A stretch of 64,000 nt of DNA from Streptomyces venezuelae (GTDB lineage Bacteria > Actinomycetota > Actinomycetes > Streptomycetales > Streptomycetaceae), in NCBI RefSeq assembly GCF_008642355.1, contig NZ_CP029193.1, positions 930,001 through 994,000 of the forward strand. The letters run 5' to 3'. Below are positions 9,403-17,775 of this stretch, in pieces; within the stretch, counting starts at the first letter, position 1, and each line of letters starts with the position of its first letter. Below the pieces are notes generated by a model, which worked only from the letters and a program-made list of their open reading frames with translations, searched no databases and was not told the DNA's origin. The translations under genes and the position numbers were made by a program.

Positions 9403-10409
9403 CAGACCTCTCCTTGCTTGCGCAGCGCGCGGCGGTAGGCCACCGCGATGATCGAAAGGAGGGCGAGGATGAGGACGCCCCAGGCCGCGGAGCCCGCGAA
9501 GTCGCGTGGGCTGACGACGAACGAGAGCCGGTAGGCGTACGTCACCAGGATCTCGGTGGCGTCTCCGGGTCCTCCCCTGGTGAGCAGGAAGATCACCGGG
9601 AACATGTTGAACGTCCAGATGCCGCTGATCAGGATGACCGTGCTGGCGACGGTCCGCAGGCCCGGCAGGGTGATGTGGCGGAACCGCTGCCAGGCGTTGG
9701 CGCCGTCCATCTCGGCCGCCTCGTACAGCTCGCCCGGGATGGACTGCAGCCCGCCGAGCATGGCGACCAGCATGAACGGCACGCCGAGCCAGACGTTGAC
9801 GGTGATCACGGAGATCTTCGCCCAGGTCGGGTCGTTGAGCCACGGGATCGCGTCGATGCCGCCGCCCGCGAGGAGCTTGTTGAGGAGGCCCTTCTTCTCG
9901 TTGAAGAGCAGGCGCCAGGTGAAGACGGAGACGAAGGCGGGCACCGCCCACGGCAGGATCAGCGCCATCCGGTAGAAGGTGCGCCCCGCCAGCTTGCGGT
10001 TGAGCATGGTGGCGAGCGCGAGACCGAGCGCGAAGGACAGCGCGACGCAGGAGACGGTCCACACCACGGTCCAGGTGAGGCGGTCCCAGAAGACGCCGTC
10101 GGAGAGGATCGCCTGGTAGTTGTCGAGCCCGACGGACTCGTACGTGGCGGGGATGTCGTTGACACCGATGTGCCGCTCGACGTTCGCCTCGTTGGCGTTG
10201 GTCGTCGACAGATACATGCCGCGCACCAGCGGGTAGCCGACGATCACGCCGATCACGGTCACCACGGGGGCGACCATGGCCCACGCGTACCAGTGGGTGG
10301 CGAACGTCCTGCGCAGCCGCCCCGGATTCTTGCCGGGCCGGTGGCCGCGGCCGCGGATGCTCTCGGCATCCGCGGCCCTCACCACCGACTGGCCGGTCTC
10401 GACAGCCAT
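9399..10409 (-). CDS. malF: maltose/maltodextrin ABC permease MalF
   Basis: A 336-residue permease. After a charged N-terminal tail of about 40 residues come six predicted helices and the EAA motif YEAAEMDGANAWQRFRHITLPGL. It is of the short streptomycete MalF type, lacking the large periplasmic loop of the E. coli protein. The ATG at 10409 is preceded by GGGAGGG. It sits between malE (24-base gap) and malG (4-base overlap), clearly in one operon. It forms the membrane channel with MalG and accepts ligand from the lipoprotein MalE. Confidence 0.95.
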   Translation of the reverse strand: MAVETGQSVVRAADAESIRGRGHRPGKNPGRLRRTFATHWYAWAMVAPVVTVIGVIVGYPLVRGMYLSTTNANEANVERHIGVNDIPATYESVGLDNYQAILSDGVFWDRLTWTVVWTVSCVALSFALGLALATMLNRKLAGRTFYRMALILPWAVPAFVSVFTWRLLFNEKKGLLNKLLAGGGIDAIPWLNDPTWAKISVITVNVWLGVPFMLVAMLGGLQSIPGELYEAAEMDGANAWQRFRHITLPGLRTVASTVILISGIWTFNMFPVIFLLTRGGPGDATEILVTYAYRLSFVVSPRDFAGSAAWGVLILALLSIIAVAYRRALRKQGEVW

Positions 10410-10432
10410 GGGTCGGTCAGCCCTCCCTCTTC

Positions 10433-11704
10433 TTACTTGTAGTCCTTGAGGAGCTTGCGGTAGGCGTCACCGATGCCCTCGGCGCCCTTCTCGGGGGACG
10501 ACTTGCCGCTGAGGACCTTCTCCAGCTGCAGGCGGATCGGCTCGAAGAGCGCGTTGGCCTCGGGAATCCACGGTCGCTGCACGGACTTGGCGACGGCGGG
10601 CTTGAAGAACTGCACCATCTGGTTGTCCTTGACGGACTTCACGTCGTAGACGGAGGTGCGGGTCGGCAGCAGGCTGAGCTGCTCGGTGGTCTGCTGCTGC
10701 ACCTTGGCGGAGCTCATGTACTTGATGAACTCGTAGGCGGCGTCGAGGTTGCCGGAGCCGGCGTAGGCGGCGAGGTTCCAGCCGCCCTGCGGGGCGCCCT
10801 GGCGCTTGCTGCCGGCCGGGGCGGGGGCGACGCCGAGGTTGCCCTTGTCGCCCTTGAACTGCTTGCCCTGCAGGGCACCCTCGATCGACCAGGGGCCGTC
10901 GAGCGCCATGGCGACGTCGCCGTCCTTGAAGGCGTTGAGCTGGTTGTTGTAGCCGTCGCTCGCGTCGGTGACAGCCGCCTTGGAGTCGACCAGGTCCTTC
11001 ATCACCGAGAAGGCCTTCGCGCCCTCGGGGTCGTCGACGGTGACCTTCTTGCTCTTGGTGTCGAGGAGGTCACCGCCCTCGCCGTAGAGGTACGGGAGGT
11101 AGTAGTACGGGTCGTCGCCGCGCAGGTACAGGCCGGTCTTGCCGGACTTCGACTTGATCTTCTTCGCGGCGGACTTCACCTCGTCGAAGGACTTCGGCAC
11201 GTCGACGCCGGAGGCCTTGAGCATCTTCTTGTTGTAGAAGAGCGCGAGGGTATCGATGGTCTGCGGAGCGGCGTACGTCTTGCCCTTGAACTTCGTGCTC
11301 GCCGCGGCCTGCGGGAGGTAGTCGTCCGCCTTGTCGAGCGCGACGGTGTCGTCGAGCGGGGCGAGGTAGCCGAGCGAGGCGAAGTCCTGGGTCCAGGCGA
11401 CCTCGGTGCGCATCACGTCGGGGGCGCCGGAGTTGCCGCCCGCGGCGTTCTTGAACTTGGCGTTGGCCTCGCCGAAGGGGACGTTCACATAGTTGACCTT
11501 GACGTCCGGGTGCAGCTTCTCGAAGCCCTTGGCGATCTTTTCGTACGCGCCCTTCTCGGCGTCGTTCGAGGTGTCCCAGAAGGTGACGGTGCCGGAGAGC
11601 TTCCCGCCCTTGCTCCCGCCGCTGCCTTCGTCGTCGCCCCCGCACGCTGCCGCTGTCATGGCCAGGGCCGCGATCAGCCCGGTGGCCGCAATGCCACGCC
11701 GCAT
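10433..11704 (-). CDS. malE: maltose/maltodextrin-binding lipoprotein MalE
   Basis: A 423-residue extracellular solute-binding protein (family 1). The N-terminus has a lipoprotein signal ending in TAAAC with Cys21 as the lipid-modified residue, then a Gly/Ser-rich linker and the family 1 fold (GTVTFWDTSNDAEKGAYEKI). Start ATG 11704 has AAGGAGTT at good spacing. It is the first gene of the malEFG-aglA unit and diverges from malR across a 359-base region holding maltose-type operators. It captures maltodextrins at the cell surface. Homologs in acarbose producers (GacH) bind acarbose or maltotetraose; specificity here cannot be judged by eye. Confidence 0.95.
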   Translation of the reverse strand: MRRGIAATGLIAALAMTAAACGGDDEGSGGSKGGKLSGTVTFWDTSNDAEKGAYEKIAKGFEKLHPDVKVNYVNVPFGEANAKFKNAAGGNSGAPDVMRTEVAWTQDFASLGYLAPLDDTVALDKADDYLPQAAASTKFKGKTYAAPQTIDTLALFYNKKMLKASGVDVPKSFDEVKSAAKKIKSKSGKTGLYLRGDDPYYYLPYLYGEGGDLLDTKSKKVTVDDPEGAKAFSVMKDLVDSKAAVTDASDGYNNQLNAFKDGDVAMALDGPWSIEGALQGKQFKGDKGNLGVAPAPAGSKRQGAPQGGWNLAAYAGSGNLDAAYEFIKYMSSAKVQQQTTEQLSLLPTRTSVYDVKSVKDNQMVQFFKPAVAKSVQRPWIPEANALFEPIRLQLEKVLSGKSSPEKGAEGIGDAYRKLLKDYK

Positions 11705-11825
11705 GTGAACTCCTTCAACTGATCCCGGAATCACGGGGAGACGAAGAGGTGCCTCCTGCTGGCCGCTCTGGACGGCGGCGCCGGGTTGCCAGGAACGTAA
11801 CAGCGTTGGAATGTTGCCGAAAGAG

Positions 11826-12006
11826 CTTGCGGTAAATTTCTGCAAGGACCGCCGATCGTTACATCTGTGTGTCCTTACCGTTCCCCGTATCGCGCTTGAC
11901 AGGGCCGCGGGGAGCCTGGCATCGGTGCGGGCGCGGAGGAAGAGCGGCGCCGGGGGCGATGAAGGCGACTGCAAGACTCTTGCAAGACAGCTCTTTCCGC
12001 AAGCTT
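11826..12006. promoter_or_regulatory. malE-malR divergent control region with operators
   Basis: The 359-base gap 11705-12063 carries CTTGC-N11-GCAAG at 11826-11846 on the malE side, GCAAG-ACT-CTTGC at 11971-11983 running on into a further GCAAG (11982-11986), and GCAAGCTT at 11999-12006 on the malR side. These match the repeat family before both amylase genes and in the acbA/acbV gap. LacI-family autoregulation plus repression of malE is known for MalR in Streptomyces. I see no gene in this gap. Confidence 0.75.
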
Positions 12007-12063
12007 CCACGAACATTCACGGGCAGTGTGCAATCACCCCGATGACAGGTACAGTCCAGTGCC

Positions 12064-13083
12064 ATGACCGCACGGCTTGTCGACATCGCAGCCCACGCGG
12101 GGGTCAGTGAAGCCACCGTGAGCCGCGTCCTCAACGGCAAGCCCGGGGTGGCCGTCGGCACCCGCGAGGCGGTGCTCGCCGCCCTCGACGTGCTCGGGTA
12201 CGAACGCCCGGTGCGGCTGCGCCGGCGCAGCGCCGGACTCATCGGCCTCATCACACCCGAGCTGGACAACCCGATCTTCCCCGCGTTCGCGCAGGTCATC
12301 GCGCAGGCCCTGACCCGCCAGGGGTACACGCCGGTCCTCGCGACGCAGACGCCGGGCGGCTCCACCGAGGACGAACTCACCGAGATGCTCGTGGACCGCG
12401 GTGTCAGCGGCATCATCTTCGTCTCCGGCCTGCACGCCGACACCACCGCCGACATGGAGCGGTACGAGGTGCTGCGCGCCCAGGGCGTCCCCTATGTCCT
12501 CGTCAACGGCTTCTCGCCGGACGTGGCGGCCCCCTTCGTCTCCACCGACGACCGCGCCGCCGTGCGCCTCGCCGTCACACATCTGGCCTCGCTCGGCCAC
12601 ACCCGCATCGGCCTCGCGGTCGGCCCGAAGCGGTTCGTGCCCGTGGTGCGCAAGATCGAGGGCTTCCGGCTCGGACTCCTGGAGCGCCTCGGCCTCGACG
12701 ACGAGGCGTCGGAGGAACTCGTCCAGCACTCCCTCTACACCCTGGAGGGCGGCCAGGCAGCGGCCACCACCCTCATCAACCGGGGCTGCACCGCCGTCGT
12801 GTGCGCCAGCGACATGATGGCGCTCGGCGCCATCCGGGCCGCCCGCGACCTGGGCCTCAGCGTGCCGCGGGACATCTCGGTCGTCGGCTTCGACGACTCG
12901 CCGCTCATCGCGTTCACCGATCCGCCGCTGACCACGATCCGCCAGCCCGTGCAGGCCATGGGCCAGGCGGCGGTCCGCGCGCTGCTCGAGGAGATCGGCG
13001 GGACACCGGCGCCGCACGGCGAGTTCGTCTTCATGCCCGAGCTGGTGGTGCGGGGCTCGACGGGGTCCGGGCGCAAGGAGTAG
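12064..13083 (+). CDS. malR: LacI-family maltose repressor MalR
   Basis: A 339-residue LacI/GalR repressor with HTH RLVDIAAHAGVSEATVSRVL at the very N-terminus, hinge, and a sugar-binding core with [11 protein letters not shown] and [19 protein letters not shown]. It diverges from malE, the position of malR in other Streptomyces, and is expected to repress the mal operon and amylase genes until maltose or maltodextrin appears. A near relative is encoded at 5646 in the same neighbourhood. The convergent acbB gene ends 21 bases after its stop, with no hairpin between them. Confidence 0.93.
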   Translation: MTARLVDIAAHAGVSEATVSRVLNGKPGVAVGTREAVLAALDVLGYERPVRLRRRSAGLIGLITPELDNPIFPAFAQVIAQALTRQGYTPVLATQTPGGSTEDELTEMLVDRGVSGIIFVSGLHADTTADMERYEVLRAQGVPYVLVNGFSPDVAAPFVSTDDRAAVRLAVTHLASLGHTRIGLAVGPKRFVPVVRKIEGFRLGLLERLGLDDEASEELVQHSLYTLEGGQAAATTLINRGCTAVVCASDMMALGAIRAARDLGLSVPRDISVVGFDDSPLIAFTDPPLTTIRQPVQAMGQAAVRALLEEIGGTPAPHGEFVFMPELVVRGSTGSGRKE

Positions 13084-13104
13084 ACCCGCATCTGACACAG
13101 GTGC

Positions 13105-14109
13105 TCACGCCGCCGTGACGAACGGCTGCCACCACGAGCGGTTGTGCCGGTACCAGCGGGCCGTCTCGGCGAGCGCCGCGTCGAAGTCGGTGCACGGCCG
13201 GTAGCCGAGCTCGGTGCTGATCTTCGTGTGGTCCACGGCGTACCTGCGGTCGTGTCCCTTGCGGTCCGTGACGTGCGTGATGCGTCCGGCGTCGGCGCCG
13301 CACAGGGCGAGCAGCCGCTCGGTCAGCTCCAGGTTGGTGAGGGAGGTGCCGCCGCCGATGTTGTAGATCTCCCCCGCCCGTCCCCGGGTGCGGACCAGTT
13401 CGAGCCCCTGGATGTGGTCGTCCAGGTGCAGCCAGTCCCGTACTTGCAGCCCGTCGCCGTAGACCGGGACGTTCTCCCCGTCGAGGAGTGCCGTCAGGAA
13501 GCGCGGGATGAGTTTCTCCGGGTGCTGGTGCGGGCCGAAGTTGTTGGAGCAGCGGGTGACGCGGACGTCCAGGCCGTGGGTGCGGTGCTGGGCCAGGGCC
13601 ACCAGGTCCGAGGCGGCCTTGGACGCCGCGTACGGGGAGTTGGGCCGCAGCGGGTCCTCCTCGGTGGCCGCGCCGTGCGGGACGGATCCGTACACCTCGT
13701 CGGTGGAGACGTGGACGAAGGTCGCGACGCCGTGCCGGAGCGCGGCGTCGAGGAGCGTCTGGGTGCCGAGCACATTGGTGCGCGTGAAGGCGGAGCCGTC
13801 GGCGATCGAGCGGTCGACGTGCGACTCGGCGGCGAAGTGCACCACTTGGCCGTGGTGCGCGGCCAGTTCGCCGACGAGCCGGGTGTCGCAGACGTCGCCG
13901 CGCACGAAGGTGAACCCGGGGTGGGAGCGCACGTGGTCGAGACGGTTGACGCTGCCCGCGTAGGTGAGCTTGTCGAGCACGGTCACTTCGGTGCCGGGCG
14001 GTCCCGTGGGGCCGAGGAGCGACCGCACGTACGCGGAGCCGATGAAACCGGCGCCGCCCGTGACAAGGATGCGGCGGGCGCGGCGGCCCGGGGGGTCGAC
14101 GTGGTTCAT
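13105..14109 (-). CDS. acbB: dTDP-glucose 4,6-dehydratase
   Basis: A 334-residue extended short-chain dehydrogenase that converts dTDP-D-glucose into dTDP-4-keto-6-deoxy-glucose. It shows the NAD-binding GGAGFIG (residues 18-24), the catalytic STDEVYG block and the YAASK tyrosine-lysine pair, plus VHFAAESHVDRS. The start ATG at 14109 overlaps the acbA stop by 4 bases. Placed with acbA and acbV it supplies the 4-amino-4,6-dideoxyglucose part of an acarviosyl unit. Rhamnose synthesis is a possible alternative, but rmlC is absent and the neighbouring genes favour the inhibitor pathway. Confidence 0.92.
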   Translation of the reverse strand: MNHVDPPGRRARRILVTGGAGFIGSAYVRSLLGPTGPPGTEVTVLDKLTYAGSVNRLDHVRSHPGFTFVRGDVCDTRLVGELAAHHGQVVHFAAESHVDRSIADGSAFTRTNVLGTQTLLDAALRHGVATFVHVSTDEVYGSVPHGAATEEDPLRPNSPYAASKAASDLVALAQHRTHGLDVRVTRCSNNFGPHQHPEKLIPRFLTALLDGENVPVYGDGLQVRDWLHLDDHIQGLELVRTRGRAGEIYNIGGGTSLTNLELTERLLALCGADAGRITHVTDRKGHDRRYAVDHTKISTELGYRPCTDFDAALAETARWYRHNRSWWQPFVTAA

Positions 14110-15173
14110 GAGGTCAATTGCACCTTGCTGTGGTCGCCGATGACGAGTCGGTGGGCCTGGGGCAGTCGCGGGGCGGGGGCCACGACGGCGCCGCGACCGA
14201 TGAGCGAGGACTCGATGCGGGAGGCGCCCTCCACGTCCGCGCCGCGCAGCAGCACGGAGTGGGCGATGGCGCTGTCCTCGATCCGGCAGTCCTCGGCGAT
14301 GGCGGTGTACGGGCCGATGCTGGAGTTGCTGATGACGGTGCCCGCGCCGATCACCGCGGGGCCGACGATGCGCGAGCCGCGCACCACGGCGCCCTCGGCC
14401 AGGCGGACCCGGCCGAGCACGGTGCTGTCCGGATCGACCTTGCCGTCGACGCGGCCCTCGATGCCGTCGAGGACCTGGCGGTTGACCTCCAGGAGGTCGT
14501 CGACGCTGCCGGTGTCGCGCCAGGGCCGGGTGGTGGTCTCCGCGCGCACCCGCAGCCCGCGGTCGAGCAGCCACTGCACGGCGTCGGTGATCTCCAGCTC
14601 GCCGCGCACCGAGGGTCTGATCGCCCGGACCGCTTCGTGGATGTCCTTGCCGAAGGCGTAGACGCCGATCAGGGCGAGGTCGCTGCGCGGCCGTTCGGGT
14701 TTCTCCTCCAGACCCACGACGTCGCCGTGGGCGTCGAGTTCGGCGACGCCGAACGCCGTCGGATCGGCGACCGGTGTGAGGAGGAGGCGGGCGGCGCCCG
14801 GCTGGGCGGCGGCCCGTTCCGCGAAGCCGGTGAGGCCGTCCTGAAGGTAGTTGTCGCCGAGATAGAGCAGGAAGTCGTCGTCGCCGAGGAACTCCCGCGC
14901 GATCAGCACCGCGTGGGCGAGGCCGAGTGGCCGCTCCTGCTGGAGGTAGCTCACGCACAGGCCGAAGGCGCTGCCGTCCCCGACGGCCTCGCGTACCTCC
15001 GCGCCGCGCCGGCCGACGACGATCCCGGCTTCCCGGACGCCGGCCGCTGCGATGGCTTCGAGGCCGTAGAAGAGCACGGGTTTGTTGGCGATGGGCAGCA
15101 GTTGCTTGGCGCCGGTGTCGGTGAAGGGGCGCAGCCTGCTGCCCGTTCCGCCGGCCAGCACCAGGGCTTTCAA
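14106..15173 (-). CDS. acbA: glucose-1-phosphate thymidylyltransferase, long form
   Basis: A 355-residue nucleotidyltransferase making dTDP-glucose from glucose 1-phosphate and dTTP. N-terminal LKALVLAGGTGSRLRPFTDT and LGLEEKPERP-type blocks define the fold; the last ~110 residues carry a left-handed beta-helix, as in the long StrD/AcbA forms, whose usual length is also about 355. I chose the TTG at 15173 because family members begin exactly at KALVLAGG. No ribosome site lies directly before it; instead a 15-codon leader with a strong site ends in an overlapping TTGA. An ATG at 15266 would add 31 residues atypical of the family. Confidence 0.88.
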   Translation of the reverse strand: MKALVLAGGTGSRLRPFTDTGAKQLLPIANKPVLFYGLEAIAAAGVREAGIVVGRRGAEVREAVGDGSAFGLCVSYLQQERPLGLAHAVLIAREFLGDDDFLLYLGDNYLQDGLTGFAERAAAQPGAARLLLTPVADPTAFGVAELDAHGDVVGLEEKPERPRSDLALIGVYAFGKDIHEAVRAIRPSVRGELEITDAVQWLLDRGLRVRAETTTRPWRDTGSVDDLLEVNRQVLDGIEGRVDGKVDPDSTVLGRVRLAEGAVVRGSRIVGPAVIGAGTVISNSSIGPYTAIAEDCRIEDSAIAHSVLLRGADVEGASRIESSLIGRGAVVAPAPRLPQAHRLVIGDHSKVQLTS

Positions 15174-15217
15174 GGAAGCCGTCCGCGGGGCGGGGCGGCC
15201 TGGGGATGCGTTCTCAC
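15170..15217 (-). CDS. 15-codon leader peptide coupled to acbA
   Basis: On the minus strand GAGGAGG stands 5 bases before GTG (15217), opening MRTHPQAAPPRGRLP, whose TGA (15172-15170) overlaps the TTG start of acbA as TTGA. The leader has the only good ribosome site in the region, so ribosomes could terminate there and restart at TTG. It could be a chance frame, but the site quality and exact overlap argue for translational coupling. Confidence 0.45.
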   Translation of the reverse strand: MRTHPQAAPPRGRLP

Positions 15218-15270
15218 GGGTCCCTCCTCGCTTGCGAGGTCTCGACTCAAGCAGAGTCGGACCCACGGCC

Positions 15271-15305
15271 GCAAGAGCTCCCTGAAAGTTTCAGCAAGCT
15301 CTTGC
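15271..15305. promoter_or_regulatory. acbA/acbV divergent operator region
   Basis: Three nested inverted repeats fill 35 bases: GCAAGAGCT (15271-15279) with AGCTCTTGC (15297-15305); the perfect palindrome CTGAAAGTTTCAG (15282-15294); and GCAAG-CT-CTTGC (15294-15305). The last is the same repeat as upstream of the amylase and mal genes. It sits between the acbA leader and acbV, so one repressor could shut both arms of the cluster. Confidence 0.65.
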
Positions 15306-15442
15306 CAACCGTGGGGCGGCTTTGTTTGACTCGGTGCGCATCGCCGGTCCCACCGCTCAACTTCGGTGCCGATCCGGACAGTTCACCGGCATCACGCACC
15401 GCGCACAGCGCACGCCGCACATCGACGGGAGTGGGGGCAGCA

Positions 15443-16762
15443 GTGACAGGTCACCGCCAGCGCGCACGGCTCGACCGGGAAGCCCGGCATCTCGCACCCG
15501 GCGCCTCGGAGGAGACCGCCGCCGGGAAGCGCGTCTTCACCGAGGGCTCGGGCGCGCTCCTCACCGACCTCGACGGCAACCAGTACCTGGACTTCGCCGC
15601 CGGCACACTGACCCAGTCCCTCGGCCACTGCCATCCGGAGGTCGTCGAGGCGCTCACGGCGCAGGCCGGACGGCTGTGGAACGTGCACGACGCCGCGACA
15701 CCCGAACGCGCCGCGCTGCTCGAACAGCTCGCCAGGCTGCTCCCCGCCCACCTCGACACCTACGCGCTCTTCTCCACCGGTGCCGAGGCCGTCGAGGCGG
15801 CCCTGCGCGTGGTGCAGGCGACCGCGCCCGCGGGCCGCAACCGGATCGGGGCGCTGCGCCACGGCTTCCACGGCAAGACCATGGGCGCCCGCATGCTGGT
15901 CCACTGGGACATCGGGAACCAGGCGTTCGCCGGGAACAGCGTCCTCGGCTACGCCCCCAACTGCTACCGCTGCCCGCTGGAGCTGACCCATCCGACGTGC
16001 GAGGTGCGGTGCGCCTCGCTCGTGCGCAAGCACATCGCCGAGAAGCCGAACGTCGCCGCGCTGGTCTTTGAACCGGTACAGGGCGCGGCCGGCGTCGTCG
16101 TGCCGCCGCCCGGCTACTGGGAGCGGATCACGGAGGCCTGCCGCGCGAACGGTGTGCTGCTCGTCGCGGACGAGGTCCTGACCGGCGGCGGCCGCACCGG
16201 CGCCTTCCTCGCCTCCGAGCTCGTCGGAGTCGAACCGGACCTGGTCGTCCTCTCCAAGGGCATGGCGAACGGCTTCCCCTTCGCGGTGCTCGCCGGGCGC
16301 GCGGAGCTGCTGCGCTCCCCCGAGGCGGCCACGGCCGGTTCGTATGCGTCGACGTACGCGAGCAATCCCCTGGGCATCGCGGCGGCGCACGCCACGCTCG
16401 GCGTCATCGAACGCGACGAGCTGACCGAACGCGCGCGTGTGCTGGGCGAGTTGCTCGGCGACAGGCTCGCGACCCTGCACTCGCGGTACGAGCAGATCGG
16501 CGACGTACGAGGGCTCGGGCTCCTGTACGGCCTGGAGTTCGTCACCGACCGGGAGAGCCGCACCCCCGCGCCGGAGCTCGCCCACGCGGTGCACTCCGCC
16601 GCACTCGACCTGGGACTGCGCACGGCGTTCGGCGGACACATCATCCGCCTCGCGCCGCCGTTCACGCTCGACGAGACACAACTCGACGAGGGCGTCGCCC
16701 TGTTGGAACAAGCCGTCGAGCAGGCCGTTGGGCGGGCCGTCGAACAGGTGGTGGTGGCGTGA
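15443..16762 (+). CDS. acbV: class III PLP aminotransferase of sugar nucleotide pathway
   Basis: A 439-residue class III aminotransferase. PLP-binding Lys272 is in VVLSKGMANGFPF and the pyridine-nitrogen Asp243 in VADEV; GAEAVEAALR binds phosphate. Four cysteines (174, 177, 186, 190) form the NCYRCP...TCEVRC pattern common in this subclass. In acarbose producers AcbV aminates dTDP-4-keto-6-deoxyglucose at C4 using glutamate, and this gene diverges from acbA/acbB, the producers of that substrate. The GTG at 15443 is taken because the homologous region begins soon after; another in-frame GTG is at 15431. The stop overlaps acbW by 4 bases. Confidence 0.87.
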   Translation: MTGHRQRARLDREARHLAPGASEETAAGKRVFTEGSGALLTDLDGNQYLDFAAGTLTQSLGHCHPEVVEALTAQAGRLWNVHDAATPERAALLEQLARLLPAHLDTYALFSTGAEAVEAALRVVQATAPAGRNRIGALRHGFHGKTMGARMLVHWDIGNQAFAGNSVLGYAPNCYRCPLELTHPTCEVRCASLVRKHIAEKPNVAALVFEPVQGAAGVVVPPPGYWERITEACRANGVLLVADEVLTGGGRTGAFLASELVGVEPDLVVLSKGMANGFPFAVLAGRAELLRSPEAATAGSYASTYASNPLGIAAAHATLGVIERDELTERARVLGELLGDRLATLHSRYEQIGDVRGLGLLYGLEFVTDRESRTPAPELAHAVHSAALDLGLRTAFGGHIIRLAPPFTLDETQLDEGVALLEQAVEQAVGRAVEQVVVA

Positions 16763-17775
16763 TCGTCGCGGAGAACCTCACCAAGGAGTTCCGCGTCGCG
16801 GAGCGCAGACCCGGGCTGCTGGGCAGTCTGGCCACGCTCCTCACCCGCGAGTACCACACCGTGCGCGCCGTGGACGGCGTCTCCTTCGAGATCCCCGCCG
16901 GTTCGAAGACCGCGTACATCGGCGCCAACGGGGCCGGCAAGTCCACCACCGTCAAGATGCTCACCGGCATCATGACGCCGACGTCGGGCCGCTGCCTGGT
17001 CGCGGGCATCGAGCCGTACCGTGAGCGGCGGCGGAACGCCCGCTCCATCGGTGTCGTCTTCGGGCAGCGCAGCCAGCTGTGGTGGGACCTGTCGGTGCCC
17101 GACTCGTTCCGCATCCTGCGCCGCGTCTACGACATCCCCGACGGGGTCTACCACCGCAATCTCGCGCTCTACCGCGAACTCCTCGACATCGACGCCCTCG
17201 GCACCACGCCCGTGCGCCAGCTCAGCCTGGGTCAGCGGATGCGCGCGGAGATCGCCGCGAGCCTGCTGCACGACCCGGCCGTCGTCTTCTGGGACGAGCC
17301 GACCATCGGCCTCGACATGGTCCTCAAGACGGCGGTGCGCGACCTGGTCAACCGCGCGCACCGGGAGCTCGGCACGACCGTCGTGCTCACCAGCCACGAC
17401 ATCGCCGACATCGCCGCGATCTGCGACAGCGCGCTGGTCGTCGACCACGGCAGGGTCGTCCACCAGGGCTCCATCCAGGACCTGCTGCGCACGGCCGAGG
17501 ACCGCTCGGTGAGCTTCGACCACCGGGGCGGCCCGGCGCCGCACGACGCCCTCGCCCTGATCGAGCGCGGCCTGCCCGGTGTGCGGGCGGCCACCGAGGA
17601 CGGCGGGCGCGTCCGCGTCGACTATCCGGCGAACCTCTTCGCCTCGCGCCAGGTGCTCGCGTTCCTCCTGGACCACTTCGACCTGGTGGACTGCTACGCC
17701 CCGGAGCCGGACCTGGAGGAGGTGCTGCGGCAGATCTACGGCCGGGCGCCCACGCCCGTCGGCGGTCACTCATGA
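16759..17775 (+). CDS. acbW: ABC-2 exporter ATP-binding protein
   Basis: A 338-residue ABC ATPase. Walker A GANGAGKST is at residues 55-63, the Q-loop FGQRSQLWWDL follows, the signature is LSLGQRMRAE, Walker B is VVFWDEPTIGLD, and the H-loop SHD is present. It resembles the AcbW/NatA group with a C-terminal extension. GTG start at 16759 overlaps the acbV stop. It powers the two membrane proteins encoded next. The exporter is thought to carry acarbose out of the producing cell; the cargo here is inferred from position. Confidence 0.9.
   Translation: MIVAENLTKEFRVAERRPGLLGSLATLLTREYHTVRAVDGVSFEIPAGSKTAYIGANGAGKSTTVKMLTGIMTPTSGRCLVAGIEPYRERRRNARSIGVVFGQRSQLWWDLSVPDSFRILRRVYDIPDGVYHRNLALYRELLDIDALGTTPVRQLSLGQRMRAEIAASLLHDPAVVFWDEPTIGLDMVLKTAVRDLVNRAHRELGTTVVLTSHDIADIAAICDSALVVDHGRVVHQGSIQDLLRTAEDRSVSFDHRGGPAPHDALALIERGLPGVRAATEDGGRVRVDYPANLFASRQVLAFLLDHFDLVDCYAPEPDLEEVLRQIYGRAPTPVGGHS

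Noticed and set aside
13105..15173. acbA/acbB as plain rhamnose genes rmlA/rmlB
   Set aside because: rmlC is absent, the nucleotidyltransferase is the long StrD/AcbA form, and the genes diverge from acbV with a shared operator.
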